Positions 22,475 through 34,708 of a stretch of 39,433 nt of DNA are shown here, piece after piece. The stretch comes from Hofstenia miamia (taxonomy: Eukaryota; Xenacoelomorpha; Acoela; Hofsteniidae). The translations under genes were made by a program, and so were the position numbers. Each line of letters starts with the position of its first letter. Positions within the stretch are counted from its first letter, which is position 1. The notes beneath the pieces were generated by a model. It was not told where the DNA came from. It searched no databases and saw only the letters and a program-made list of their open reading frames with translations. The DNA is taken from NCBI GenBank assembly GCA_900660155.1, contig CABFPE010000409.1:9624-49056 (forward strand). The letters run 5' to 3'.

Positions 22475-24069
22475 GTAAGTTTGCCATTTACATTGTTGCT
22501 TAATTGGGAGATTAGAATCCGTAATCTTTCCTATGATTCTGTTTCCATTCGACAATGAATTTCTAATTCCCAATTTATTTCATTTGTATGAATTCACTTT
22601 AAATAATTAAACGCGTATTTGACACTTTTCATGCTTTTGATAATATTTATAGTAATGAAATATCACCAATACTAGTAATTCACTTCGCTTAAGGCGGGAC
22701 GCACCTACGGAATAACCAACTGCGTCACTACCACCAAAATCATTACTATCACCCCAGTTGTTAGGAAGCGACAAAAACCATTTTAAAGAAGGCCTTAATT
22801 GTTATTTCTGAAAAGTCTTCTGTTTTACTACGCTTTCTTTAACAAGTTCAACTCTCTCACACCTAGTAATACACTTGCAATCCTAAGATTAAAATTGTTC
22901 ATGCGTTTCTGGAGTAGGGACTTAAGAGGAGGAAATGTTAAATATTTATCTTAATATGAAGTTTCGTCTTTGTAGCATCTAATTGAAAATGGGAATTGTG
23001 ATAAATAAACATTTATTCGATGCAAGTGTTGTTTGCGGAAGAGATGGAATATTTAAAATGCAGTTGGCCTAAAGCTTTAATTGATTAACTCTCTTTAAGT
23101 TTGGATTGGATTTTCATTAACATTTTATTGTGCACACCTGTATGTATTTCACCTAATAAAAGATGCATGCCTTGTTCTTTATTAGTGTTATTTCAAAAAT
23201 AATCACATTCGCATTCAGCTCTGTAGCTTAGACGATAATTTTATTTTTCGTCTCTCATTTCTCTTGACTCACACATGAGTCTGCTTACCGATGTAAAAGC
23301 CAATAAAGTTTAGTCATCAAAATACAATTGTCTGTATGTATTAAAATTATCACCAGCATCAACTTTATGGTCACCTGGGGCATGATTATCAATGGTCAAA
23401 ATTTTGCAATAATTCAACTTCTTTCTAATCTAAGTTGTGCACATTCTAAGAATTGCAGCGCAATATTGGAATGCACAAAAAGCTTATTCATGCAAATGAC
23501 TATTGCCTAGAATCAGTTGTGTTTTGCTTAATGTCTTGGTCAACCATTGTTATTATTGCTAAAAAATTTCAAAAAATTTACGCTTCAACAAAATTGAAGA
23601 AAATTTTATTTTAAAACCTCGTGCTTCGCCTGTATTTGCGTTTGTACTGTTCTATTCCTCCAATAGCAGATTTCGATTCTATTAAGTAGTACCTCTTATT
23701 AAATATGATCCTTATTTGTCTCTTCAAATTCTATTTGATACTGCAGATAACATAAAGTCTCCTAAAAACTTTACCGATTTCGGCTCTAATGTGTTTGATT
23801 TCTATGATAAATTAAGATAAGTGTGTTTTATTAGTGACGAAATTTCCAAAAATATGATAACTGTGCATGTCAATGTTTTGCAATAATTTACTATTATCAT
23901 TCGATAGTTGCAAAAATACATTTTCAAAGGGTTATTTAAGCTATTTTCTAAAACAAACTTAATTCTCACCCAGGGATCTTCATCAATTTTTATTTATAGT
24001 CATAAAACATTATGAAAGTTCTTTAAAAATTACATTTTTAGTAGACTAAAATTTCAAAATATTGTTTAG
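22475..24069 (+). other. Intron between the two juxtamembrane exons
   Basis: This 1595-bp intron is phase 2 and splits the Trp codon. I recognise no mobile element or RNA gene in it. The segment at about 22690-22760 is richer in C and G than its surroundings, but I could not attribute it to anything. Confidence 0.8.
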
Positions 24070-24124
24070 GACGGAAGATACTGTGACTGCAAATATGGAT
24101 ATCAATTCTGCTCATTTGGTTTTG
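24070..24124 (+). CDS. PTPRN-like: IA-2/PTPRN-family receptor: 55-nt micro-exon
   Basis: This short exon is found by homology: acceptor attgtttag|G, donor TTG|gtaagt. Its first base completes the split TGG (Trp) codon of exon 22368-22474. The remaining 18 codons read TEDTVTANMDINSAHLVL. The QANMDIS-GHMIL-like element just before the PTP domain is one of the most diagnostic features of the IA-2 family, and here it appears as TANMDINSAHLVL. The exon ends in phase 0 and joins directly to TYMEEHL of exon 37312-37524, although 13187 bp of intron separates them. It is too short for ORF-length gene finders. Confidence is high because phase, both splice sites and the conserved peptide all agree. Confidence 0.9.
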
Positions 24125-24253
24125 GTAAGTTGGTTATCGAGTCCTTCTTTATTGAAATGATTTTTTTAACAGAATTATAGTTTTTTAAAGTTAAGTAATT
24201 TATTTTGAATTCTACTCTATGTGTACTTTTGACTGGTACTCATTTCACAATGC

Positions 24254-24307
24254 ATACAACCATGGAGTTCTGCTATTATAATAGCAGAACTCCATGATAC
24301 AACCATG
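24254..24307. repeat. Perfect 34-bp palindrome flanked by 11-bp direct repeat
   Basis: Positions 24262-24295 form a spacerless perfect palindrome with 17-bp arms (atggagttctgctatta and its complement). The 11-mer atacaaccatg occurs at 24254-24264 and again at 24297-24307. Removing the palindrome and one copy of the 11-mer restores a continuous sequence, so this looks like a fold-back insertion with an 11-bp duplication. It lies 137 bp downstream of the donor of exon 24070-24124. Confidence 0.85.
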
Positions 24308-26616
24308 ACAAATATTAGTATTAATTTTTAAAAATGTTATTCCATGTTGATATTGCATAGTTAAATTCTGGTAACATTTAATGATTTGCCCTTGCGTCCT
24401 AATTTTTCTGATCTAAATAGCAAACACTTTGTTAAATTGAGCAGTTTTCTATATTCATCTATAAAAAATTTATTTTTCGAATTTTTACAGTTCTTAAAAC
24501 CTTTTGTACTAGAATGTGTATTGCAACCAAATTCCTGAAATTTGTGTAAGGTTTTGAAAACGAGTTTTTCACGCCAACAACACAAATCATTTGAAGAGCA
24601 GAGTAGATTTCATGAATTCTGGAAAATGTTCTTGTTTTATATTTTAAGTTGTCAGATGAGCTCTGGCAAATAATTTAATTTCCGTTTTTAAGTAATTTGC
24701 TTTTCTTGAACAACTTATAATCTTGCTAATTTATAAAATGTCAATAACATTATAAAAGTCAATTCGCTTCCGACATATCTAATGCACCGACTGCATTACT
24801 CTGCCGCCATTAAAATCGCGTTTCTACCAACCATATCATAATTTGACTAAAAACGATATTTAGATCGAATAAAATGTCTCCAACTATCTAATAATTTCCT
24901 TCTGGTTGTAGTATTTTATCTAATGCAGCCTGTACATTTTTTACTCTCCATATCTTTCTCGCTATGTTTCAAGTATTTGAAGAAAATAATAACCTATGTA
25001 AATTGCTGTATGAGTATGATGATGCTTTTAGCATATTTTTTATAGTACATGGGTGTGATGGGAGATAACTATTGGGCACATATCTGAAAAATAATTTGTT
25101 TTTTCGTTTTAAAATACATATTTTTTAAATTTTTTGATAGTAAAGAAATTGTCACATACCAGGTATTTCTGTTTGTCTGCATAATTTGTCCTCGTTTACT
25201 TTCATGATATTGCCTGCTTAAGAATTTTGCTAAATAATAATTACACTCATGTGTAAGCAAGTTGCTTTTACAAAGACTAAAATTTACATTTCTAAAAGTT
25301 TATTCAATACGTTTTTATAAGAATAGAAGTTTTTTGAAGTCATCGTTTACTTTTAATGTTAAAAGTTATATTTCTCCTATAAAAGGTTTATTATCTGCTT
25401 ATTAAAAGTTTTCTATTATTAGCTCATTTGAATAAAAAATTGGAGCAATCAATGCATAAGATGGTGTATCAATCGCATTAGTATAATGCCATGTTACGTC
25501 ATTGTAATTGCGTGGGACACTTTATCGCATTATATGTTGTCACCCAATTACATAACATATTAATCAAATATTTTAATTGATTGAAACTGCCATGCTTTTT
25601 CTGCATGCGTCCCGGAATCAATGAAGAAGCCATTCCATACATTGAATTGTTCACTTTCTGCATTTATATTTTTCTAGTTTCCTATGTTCATATGGTATAT
25701 ATTATGTAACAATTTTAATTTTTATCAAGAAGTGGAATTGTGTATTTTTCCTCTTAATCCATGAATTCTTTCAAAATTCTCGTTTCGTATCAGTTTTGTT
25801 GTTAGATTGATAAATTTTTAGAAATTTTTAGTTATTGCAAATGCATTAATTAGAAAGATGGTCTTAAAATGATTAAATGATTTTTTACCACTGCAATCTG
25901 TATTTTTACGAACATAATGCCAACTTGTAATGGCTGCATTCTGCATGTTATGAATTTTTAAAGCACTTGTTTTTTCACTTCAATTTGAAATGATTTTTTC
26001 AAAGTTTGTAGCTTCAAAATTCTTAAAATTCAAGGGCTAGTATCGGGAAGAATTGACTATGTGAGTTTTGCATTTGTAAAAGAAATATTCTACATTTTCA
26101 AAATTCCCATGACTCCTATAAAATATATATTTCAATGATGTAGTTTGTCTATATGGGAAATCGCATTAAGCGTTTAATTCCAAGGAATGTATAATCATGT
26201 ATCTGACTAGACCCAATAAAAAAATTATAAAGAAAAATTTTATATCCTCTCATCAATAACAAAATAACGTCATTGCAAAATGTTTTGGCTTTGTTTAGCC
26301 AGTGAAAATGGACAGTTTATTTTAAAAATTTAACATGTTAGTTATTGGTTGATGATTCAATTTTTTAGTTTGAAAGTTACCAGTTGTGTTTAACTGAATA
26401 TCAGTTTGTTCATATATTCAAGCAAACTCTTTGTTAAAAATTATTACACTTAGTTTGTTATCTTCATCTCGTATATGCATATTAGTGATGTGGGGTAGAG
26501 CTTTATCATCTAATTTTTCAACACAATTTACGTTCATTCTGTGTTAATTTCTTAAAATTGTATGTATTTATTTAAAATACATATGTGTGCAATGCTAAAC
26601 TTATGTTCCCTATCCA

Positions 26617-27956
26617 GGGCTTCCCATTTTGATGTTAACAGCTAAAGAAGCTGTTAACAGCAAACAGCAACCATTGTGCTGTTAACAGCTTCGATACTCT
26701 TACATAGTCCTTAGATTGAAAAGATAAATAATTCGTAGATAAGCTCTGACATTGCATGGATAGGAGCAGAGGCGTACCCTGAGTGTTTTTACGGTCTTGA
26801 TCATGTGACAATATTGAAAAATAGACTCTGAAAATGCATTTCCCGACTTAGTTTATTATATTTTTTACCAAACAATGTTTGATTTAACCAATCAAATCAG
26901 TTTTGAAAAACAGACGTGGAGGACATTCCACCATGACTCCCCTTGTGTACACCACTGGATAGGAAAGAATAACATTGTATTTAAACAGATTTAAAGAAAA
27001 TTATTTTACTGTGAAAGAAACTATTAAAAACAACTACAAAACCTGAACTTCCAAGCGAATTTTAAAATGGATAACTTATCTACAAAACAAGTCATCTGCT
27101 TGTATCACTATGCAAGTCATCTGTCATAATTAGAGGCAACTAATAATTAACTTTTAAAATTTGTTTTTGGACCTAAAAACTTTATAGAGCAAAAAATCGA
27201 AAAACTGAATCTGAAAACAGTGCCTTAAAACAGTTAATTAAAAAACAAATACAAGTAAATAATATACAAATCACTTGCATAAATAGTAAATATATTATAC
27301 AATGTACTTCTCGATATTACTGGGAGCAAAATTTTGCTTGTTTCAGCATGTAGTTCAGTGGACTTAAATTTCAAGTCGCAGAACTAATCTCTTCTAGATC
27401 TTGATGTGCAATTCTATGTAGTTGCACAAAGCAATTGTATCGATTGCTTTTAGTGAACTTTGCAATTCATTAACTTCTGTTACCAAATTGCGCAAAAATG
27501 GACCTATTGGACTTTTGGACTTTATGAACCTGTGGTTGCCACTTTTAATCCCCGGTGCTTAGTAGATATTTTGAAAATTTTAGAAGAATATACAGAGTGA
27601 GAAATGATAACTTATAAATGCGCACATCACATAACACAATTGCAAAGTGAATCACGAAAAGGAATGATTATTCATGAGTATCCTAATATAAAATATTATT
27701 GATAAGGTTAAATCGCCCTCTACCAATTGGGTTTGTTAATTACTTGGAGCTGCAATTATCAATGATTATAGCACTGGTATGAATTCCTGTGCCTTTGATG
27801 GACTTTTGAAGCGATTGATGACATTGATAGTGTGAACAACACAGATAATATGCCAATATGGGTTAATTTTCTTTGCTGTTTTAAACAGCACTTTTTCCTG
27901 TTTGCTGTAACAGCTGTATGCTGTTAACAGCGCTGTTAGCAGCAGTGCTTTTGGGA
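26617..27956. mobile_element. Nested hAT-like element with GCTGTTAACAGC arrays
   Basis: The left end cagggcttcccattttg and the complement of the right end (caaagctcccaaaagca) are similar but diverged. Both subterminal zones (26628-26690 and 27880-27945) hold repeated copies of the 12-bp palindrome GCTGTTAACAGC and degenerate versions of it. No clean target duplication is visible; the best alignment of flanks matches 6 of 8. No transposase frame is recognisable. The element itself contains the 191-bp MITE at 26767-26957. Confidence 0.5.
26767..26957. mobile_element. Small hAT-type MITE, 191 bp
   Basis: The ends are cagaggcgtac (left) and the complement of cagtggtgtac (right), matching at 9 of 11. 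They are flanked by gataggag (26759-26766) and gataggaa (26958-26965), with 7 of 8 identical. It is non-coding and inserted inside the GCTGTTAACAGC-bearing element, giving a three-level nest. Confidence 0.75.
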
Positions 27957-28018
27957 GCTTTGCCTATAACTATTATACACACTGGTATCCGCGAATAGTA
28001 ATCATACTCACACATCAC

Positions 28019-28039
28019 TAATATATATGTATATATATA
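28019..28039. repeat. Interrupted TA-rich tract
   Basis: An imperfect TA repeat (taatatatatgtatatatata) adjoining the right end of the hAT stack. Confidence 0.85.
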
Positions 28040-29847
28040 CAGACGTCGTTTCAGAAATATACAAAATTGCAAGTCACCTTAAATTTCATTTTGATAGTTA
28101 AATTTTAACCGGACATTTTCAGCATTGATTATAATTTCAGCCTTTGTTGAAATAGCTAAAAAATTTTATTGTTACGAATACTTTTCCTGATTACAAAAAT
28201 GTTAATTGAAACTTGCTGATTTAATTTGAGCAGTGTTCTATTACATTTCAGCGAGTTGCTGTTGCAAAACCTAATTGGTTATCTTTTTTAATTAACATAA
28301 TAATATTGAGCAGATATTTAAAATGTGTAATTATTATAATAGTGTAAACATTAATTTTAAGATAAACGCAAATGGCAGCATAATTGAAAAAAACAGACCA
28401 AATTTCCGGAAATCACATCCAAATTGAAACATTTTGAAAAATATGCATGTTTGGTGCCCCTGCATTCGAAAAATCTCATTTTTACATATTGCGAATATTT
28501 ATATAAATCATTATTTTTTTATCAACGGTAGAAATCTAAAATTTAAAACTATTGTTTAAAACGGCTTTTAACGGCCATGCGTTCTTTGAATATTACAAAA
28601 TATTTTTTAGTACTGATTTCCTTATTGTTTTTGAAATGGTATCTAAAATGTATCGATTGGGTTTTTGTGATTTAATCTGTTGTTCATTGCAGGAAAGGCT
28701 GCTGATTATTCTAAAATTATTTTATTCCAATTTGTTGCTTTAACTTAATTATGTTATGCCTAAAGAAATGTAGGTTTCATTATTTTGTAGATGATTTATG
28801 AGTTTTATGCAATTGCAGAATAGAGTAGAAGCCTTTACAGCAACTGTGTCCCACTTTACAGCTCATTATCTTCTAACTGTCTGAATTTATATAATTTTTC
28901 TTATGATAAAATTTTTATGTCTTCAATAATCTAAAATTTAAATCTTTCCTTTTTAATTAAAAAGAAATTTGAATTTAGCGTGCAAGGGTCTTTCCCCAAT
29001 AAGAAAATCATACAATGTTGGACATTATGAAATAGCTAAAATATGTTCAATTTTTAAAGAGTATTGATGTAACAACCCTTTGAATATAAATGTACAAGAA
29101 TCTTTTATATTTGTTAAATACGTGCATAAGAATCATTACCCGTTTTGATGAGAAGAAGTCGAATGCAAATAGGATGTGCATTGATGGTTTATGTTCTGGG
29201 GCTTTAATAATTTAATTATTCAATCCTTCAATATATTTTTCTCACACATCACGAATTTGTGTACAACATCCTCTTCTTTAAATAAATTTTCCAATATTGT
29301 AAATTTATAGTTTGTTTAAAATGCACCGGCTAGGTTCGGATCACCATTAAATGATTCTATTTCTATTCTGTGAGGCATTAGCCATTTTCCCCGCTTCGGA
29401 GAACAACCAGTGTTTTGTTACATAATAATTCTTCGATCTTGAACGTTTTATATAATTCAAAGTGCAGATCAGTTTACACGTTTTTGCATTGCATTCTATA
29501 TATTTAAGGCTTTTGATACAATAAATATATAGATGTACAAGAAATGATGCAATACATATTCAAGAACAAACAGTTCTTAAGTGAAAAATTATATTTGATT
29601 ATTTTTATCTTAAGTTTTGTTTCTAATTTAATACAAAAATTGCATTGTTTCTTGTTGATGTTCTTTTTGTATCCTCTATACCATTGGCAGCGCGTGTATG
29701 GCTAGACCTTTATCGACTTTAGTAATGAGATCATTGATCTATATTCAAATGACTAATTTCTTTATGCTCTAGCATCTTACAACATCTACACGTTAAAGAT
29801 AATCGCCTATAGTTGAAAGGTCCTGATCTAAAAAGTGTTATACATAC

Positions 29848-29869
29848 ATATATATATATATATATATAT
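29848..29869. repeat. (TA)n microsatellite
   Basis: Pure TA tract within the 13-kb intron. Confidence 0.95.
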
Positions 29870-30406
29870 CATTTAAATGTGCTTTAATATATTGAGTATT
29901 TAACTGATGAGTAGAAATCAAAGAATTTTGACGGTTCCAAGTTTTCTATAATTCACTCTGCAAAAGAAGAATTTCAAAATTTATAAATAGGAATTTTAGC
30001 CACTTGTTAGAGATCAAAAAGTTAGAGATTCAAAGACTAAATTTTCATCAGCTCTTTGCGGAATGCAAAAATAATCAGAAGGTCATTTTACGAACTGCCT
30101 GAGCATTTCCAGTCAATTAAAATGTGAATGGTTGAATTGCAAAAAATTATAGCTCTATGTTTAGAATTTCCCCAATTAACTCCTAAATTAAAATGTAAAA
30201 ATCACTTTCTAGTAAATATTGAAACGTAAGTGTCACAAGACTAATAAATGTGACAACCAATTTGCTACTGCATTTGCAAGCATAGCATAACAAAGGTTAA
30301 ATTCATAAACAAATGTTTTACAAATCTTAAACGCAACCTGATTTTATATCTGATGAATTATGTAAATCAAACCATCCGCAATGCAATAGTTCAAAATTTT
30401 TCAATC

Positions 30407-30411
<5 letters not shown>

Positions 30412-30454
<43 letters not shown>
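30412..30454. repeat. (TA)n microsatellite ending the LINE fragment
   Basis: About 43 bp of TA repeat abutting the 3' end of the LINE reverse-transcriptase fragment. It produces artefactual Tyr-Ile repeats in both strands' open frames. Confidence 0.95.
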
Positions 30455-30456
<2 letters not shown>

Positions 30457-30760
30457 GTACAACATGTGCAGTTATCCAAATGTTGGGCAGCGCACATGTA
30501 TCAAGGGAGTACTGAAAATGCAAGTAAAAAATCTTTAAAAAAATTGGTCCTGCACTATTGATAACTTCTCTTCTACAACCATCGGGACCGACTACTTTTA
30601 AATATTTTATGAATTTCAAAACTTTTATAGCAAAACCTTCGGCATCTGACTCTGGCATATTTTCATGTGCAAATACTTTAAATCAGGATTGAATACGCTT
30701 TGAAAATATTCATTAAGGGTATCAGTAATTTCTATGACCGATTTATTGCCTTTTATTATG
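30455..30760 (-). pseudogene. LINE reverse-transcriptase fragment truncated at (TA)n
   Basis: The minus strand, from about 30760 downward, gives a LINE-like linker VIEITDTLNEYFQSVFNPD. After a frame change it continues FIKYLKVVGPDGCRREVINS. L..LK..GPDG....V is the classical first reverse-transcriptase block of jockey/CR1-type non-LTR elements, and LNEYFQSVF is its usual upstream neighbour. A further stretch, FQYSLDTCALPNIW followed by AHVVPI, matches the next block (P..W..A.V.PI). The similarity then ends exactly where a 43-bp (TA)n tract begins. The YADD active site is missing, so the copy is inactive. Confidence 0.75.
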
Positions 30761-33144
30761 TCTTAGAGCAGTGTTTAATTTTTCTTTGACATTCTTTTGA
30801 AATTATTGAAGGAACTTTCCGTTTGTGCATTTGACATTGATTCAAAATATATATGTTGTGATTTCTTTCAAATGAATTATGAAGGTAAAATGGATGTTTT
30901 TGTTTTGAAGCATTTTTGCCTTCTTCAAGAACACAATCTGTGGGAAATATTAAAATTTCCAAACAATATTTAATAAGAATCAAATGAATGCCTCATTATT
31001 CAAATAATCCAGTTTTGCGTATAATTTTTGTCACTATTTCTTAGCGTCCCACTTCAAGATCAATATGAATTTCTCTGTGCTTTATATGAGATTGAAATGA
31101 AATTAGGACAACCCGCCATAATTATCGCAATCCTTTAAATCAACTCATTTTCTGATGAAGTGAGGATGTTTCTTGAACCCTTATTGCCAAGATGCATTTC
31201 TGTGATGCCAGAAATTACAATTTCAATTGAAATAGTTTTAATTTCATTAACCTAATCTTCCTTAGCTGATCCTGGATTACTTTAGAGTGCTTTTATTTAT
31301 ACTACAGATGTTTATATTGCATCGTTTCCTCGTCGGTGATATCACAAATTGCAGTTAAATATATCCTACTATAATCCTAGAAGTGTGGTTGGAGCTAATG
31401 TCTCAGTGCTAAAAAGAGATAACGTAATCTTTTATGCAACAATCAAATCTAATTAATAATCTAAGTTTTTATACTCATTGAGTAAAATTAGACATACACA
31501 AAAGCGGCTGTTGTCAAATTCTCTCAGTAAAAGACATCTTCAACAGAATAATAATGTTGAATGAAAAAATTAAGATTGGAATTTAGAATGTGAAAATAAA
31601 CATGTTTATTGAAATTTTCACTTAAAATATTCAAACCATAACCCTCTGCTTGTAATTTCGTTTCCAAATATGACCAACATCAGTGGTATAATAAATCTCG
31701 TTCCCTAATATCTCTGAACTCGTCATTGTAAAATATTATTCGACATCTATCAGAATTTACTTTACTGATGATACGTGAAGTTTCCTTTTTTTATGTTTTG
31801 AAAGCCTTACCATTTGCGTAGAAAGTTTTTTCGGTCTAAATTCAGGCAATTTAGTTCTTTTGGAATGTTTAAAGTTGGTGGAGGATTGATGATACCGCTA
31901 AATTTCTTTAAAACGATACATTGATATTTTGTTTCTTGGATTTTTAACAATATTCGATAGGCACTGTTTGAACGTAAACCCACTTAAGGGAAGTGATTCA
32001 CAGTATAGAACAGTCGCCAACTGATTTGCGATCGTGCTCTTAAAAAGCCAATTAATTAAATTATAATTGATTTTCAATTTACAAGTTTAGCCTCATTTCA
32101 TTATGATATAATATCATGTAAACGAATATGTATGCTTACAATCTAACAAATGTAACATTTATACTTGATGCCAGTGCTCTTATCATTTTTGCTTAATAGT
32201 AAATGATTGCGGATAATTGTCAGTGAATTTTTTAATCTGATTGTTTATTTCGTTACTTTATAATTATTTATGCTAAAACTATTTGTTCTCTCGGTTCTGA
32301 GATGTGAAGATACGACAGGAAGTACATTTGTACATTAGGAATTTTCGCAGCTTTCTTTTTCCCGAAACGTCCAAAAACTTGCATTTTTGTTAGCATTTTG
32401 TCAAGTTTTGATTTGAAAACATTGTCTCCCTCATGTCTATCTTAAGTTTTTTTGACGTTTTTCAGCGCATACAATCGAATGAAATCATGATCCAATTATT
32501 TTATTTCAGTGCAGAATCTGCAGTCTATCTTGAACATTGTGAAGCGAAATGTTAAACGTCTGTACACTTGGATTTTGTAGAGTAATATAAATTAAGGAAG
32601 GTTTGGAAATATGTTGTTTTAATAAGCCTTTGCTCTCACTCTTATTGTCTAAATTTATTTATTTTGCTATCCTAATTTCAACTTCTGTTTTCTTCATACG
32701 CGTAATCTAATCAATTTAATGCTAATTTCGTTCTGCTTCATGGGATACAGAAAACTTTAGTTTTAATATTTTCTCATTAAATTTAAATTTTCCATCATCT
32801 AATAGACTCACGAATGGCAACAAGTAACACCTTCATAGTGCAATTGGGATAAAATTTTAACACGTCAGAAATTTAGCAATTGGCTGCCAATCTTATCCTC
32901 TTTAATCAATACAGCCGGTTCCAACTCTGTTGCAGAGTTCGCGTGACACTATTAGCACCAAGTTTAAATAACATTTTGTGGATTATTGTTCGGACTAATG
33001 TTTTTCACATTACGTTGTTCTTTCGTTGTTACTGGCTCTTTGAAAGTGTGAATTATTAAATTCATAATGTTGTACCTGTTAGCATCTAGGTCTAAACTTA
33101 ACTTTCTGAAAATTACAGAGCACTTTTAACGTTATTCACCGCAC

Positions 33145-33985
33145 TATTTCCTTCGAATTACGAAAAATTATAGTTTCAAAATTCCTGAAGAAAAATTCCC
33201 GACAAAAATAAATAAATAATTTCAAATTTCTTCGATTATCAAAACAATCAGTATTTTCAATTATAAAAGAACCTGTCGAATTGGGCGATAAGTAAAACCA
33301 GGGTGCCCTTCTAAAACAACGGTCCGTTTCCAAGCAAATTGCCCACATTTGACGTCGAAGCGATGGATATTTGTGGATGATTTAACAATTAACCACATTT
33401 TAAACAAAGATGGGCTATATATGGTTTCAGAGCTGCCCTAGAACCACTTTTTCACCTATACAAACAAAACGAAGATTGTCCTTGTGCAAGAGGGTAATAT
33501 TTTCGGATGAAAGGCATGTGTAGTTTGTCAGAAGACTATCTGGGCAGGAAAATCGTTTCAAACCCAAGTATTTATCAAATACAGTTCTAGGAGGTTCCAA
33601 AAAATTGATGGTTTTTGTATTTATCTGTTTTGCTGGGCTGCGAAAAATTGCAAGGATGTATGTTAGTATGAATGGAAAACAGCAGGACAATGCGTCATGC
33701 CACGAAGTTCAGAAATCATGGAATATATGAAAAAATCTGGAATTCTGTTAATAAATGCCTGGTCAGTAACATCACCTAATCTTAATATCATCGAAAACTT
33801 ATTGGAATTCCTTAAAAGTCGAAATGGGTGTAGCAAATTCGAAAATTTATATCAATTTCTCAGTTTTATTAAAACCAAAACAGATAAAATCGGTAATTCT
33901 TGCAAAACTTTTGTTCCTATTATTTTAGTTTTAGATTTGAGAAAACACGTCTTCACTCTAGAAATAAACGTTTTTTTGTTTTAAA
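33145..33985 (+). pseudogene. Tc1-type (DD34E) transposase fossil
   Basis: The + strand reads, in shifting frames, an N-terminal helix-turn-helix (ELRKIIVSKFLKKNSRQK, then LRLSKQSVFSIIK). Then comes VIFSDE at about 33494-33511 with the first catalytic Asp, then KPKYLSNTVLGGSKKLMVF, and QQDNASCH with the second Asp at 33686-33688. The last part is EYMKKSGI, then SPNLNIIENLLEFLK with the catalytic Glu at 33793-33795. From second Asp to Glu is 107 nt. A canonical DD34E spacing needs 105, so a net 2-nt insertion separates the frames. Several stops also interrupt it. I did not find terminal inverted repeats or a TA duplication. The minus-strand open frames here (33136-33348, 33427-33690) are shadows. 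Confidence 0.75.
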
Positions 33986-34708
33986 TTTGTATTTTTTTAT
34001 TAATCCGATCTATTATGCACAAGGCTGCATATAAAACCGAAAGCAACAACCATTTTCATTTGTATAGAATTACTTGTCGTCCCACTTTGTACAATCTGAA
34101 GAAGTCTTCCTTCTTTGTCTTAATAAATGCAGTTGTTTTCAGATATAATTCTGCCTACTTTCAAGAATTCATATTGTTTCAACGTTTATGAATATTTCCA
34201 TCGGTGTTCGTTAAAAATATTGACAAAGTAAAGTTATGAAATAAAACAGATTTTACAGTTCAATTATCATTTTACACATTCAAATTTTGGTGATTGCGTA
34301 GTTTGTTACTGATAGAAGTCTGAGATCTGCGGAAATTATTGAAGTGACCACACAAAAGATAAATTGACATTATGGCGAAGAAGTGGGGAGTAGGAGTGTT
34401 GCAGTCCCTTTTCGGATTATTTAAGCTCAGTTCCCTTTCAATATTGTAAAACATTATTATCGTTAACACATTTGCACTTTCAGAGTTAAACATAACCCCA
34501 TATTTTAGGACCAAAGCAGCCAGTGCATATCCATGACATTAAAAAATGAATAACTTGTATAAGTTTCTGTTTATATCAGCTTTCTTCTGTCATTAACAAA
34601 AAGTTAATAGACAAATTTGTCAAAAAACATCTGAAGTGATACTATTACAAAGATATTTTCACAAATAAACGAATTTTAAAATAGTTTTTGTAATCCTATA
34701 TATATATA

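Larger units (their letters stand above)
26483..28020. mobile_element. Outer hAT-type MITE interrupted by a nested element
   Basis: Left end tagtgatgtggggta and right end (complement of tagtgatgtgtgagta) share TAGTGATGTG and the following bases with small differences. The flanking 8-mers atgcatat (26475-26482) and atatatat (28021-28028) match at 6 of 8 positions, but this is weak support because the right flank is a TA repeat. The outer sequence amounts to about 200 bp once the nested segment 26617-27956 is removed. Confidence 0.55.

Noticed and set aside
30353..30538. Open frames containing Tyr-Ile repeats (also 36002-36266 and 19056-19241)
   Set aside because: These are translations of (TA)n microsatellites.
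33427..33690. Minus-strand open frame over the Tc1 region
   Set aside because: Shadow of the + strand transposase fossil, which carries the catalytic motifs.
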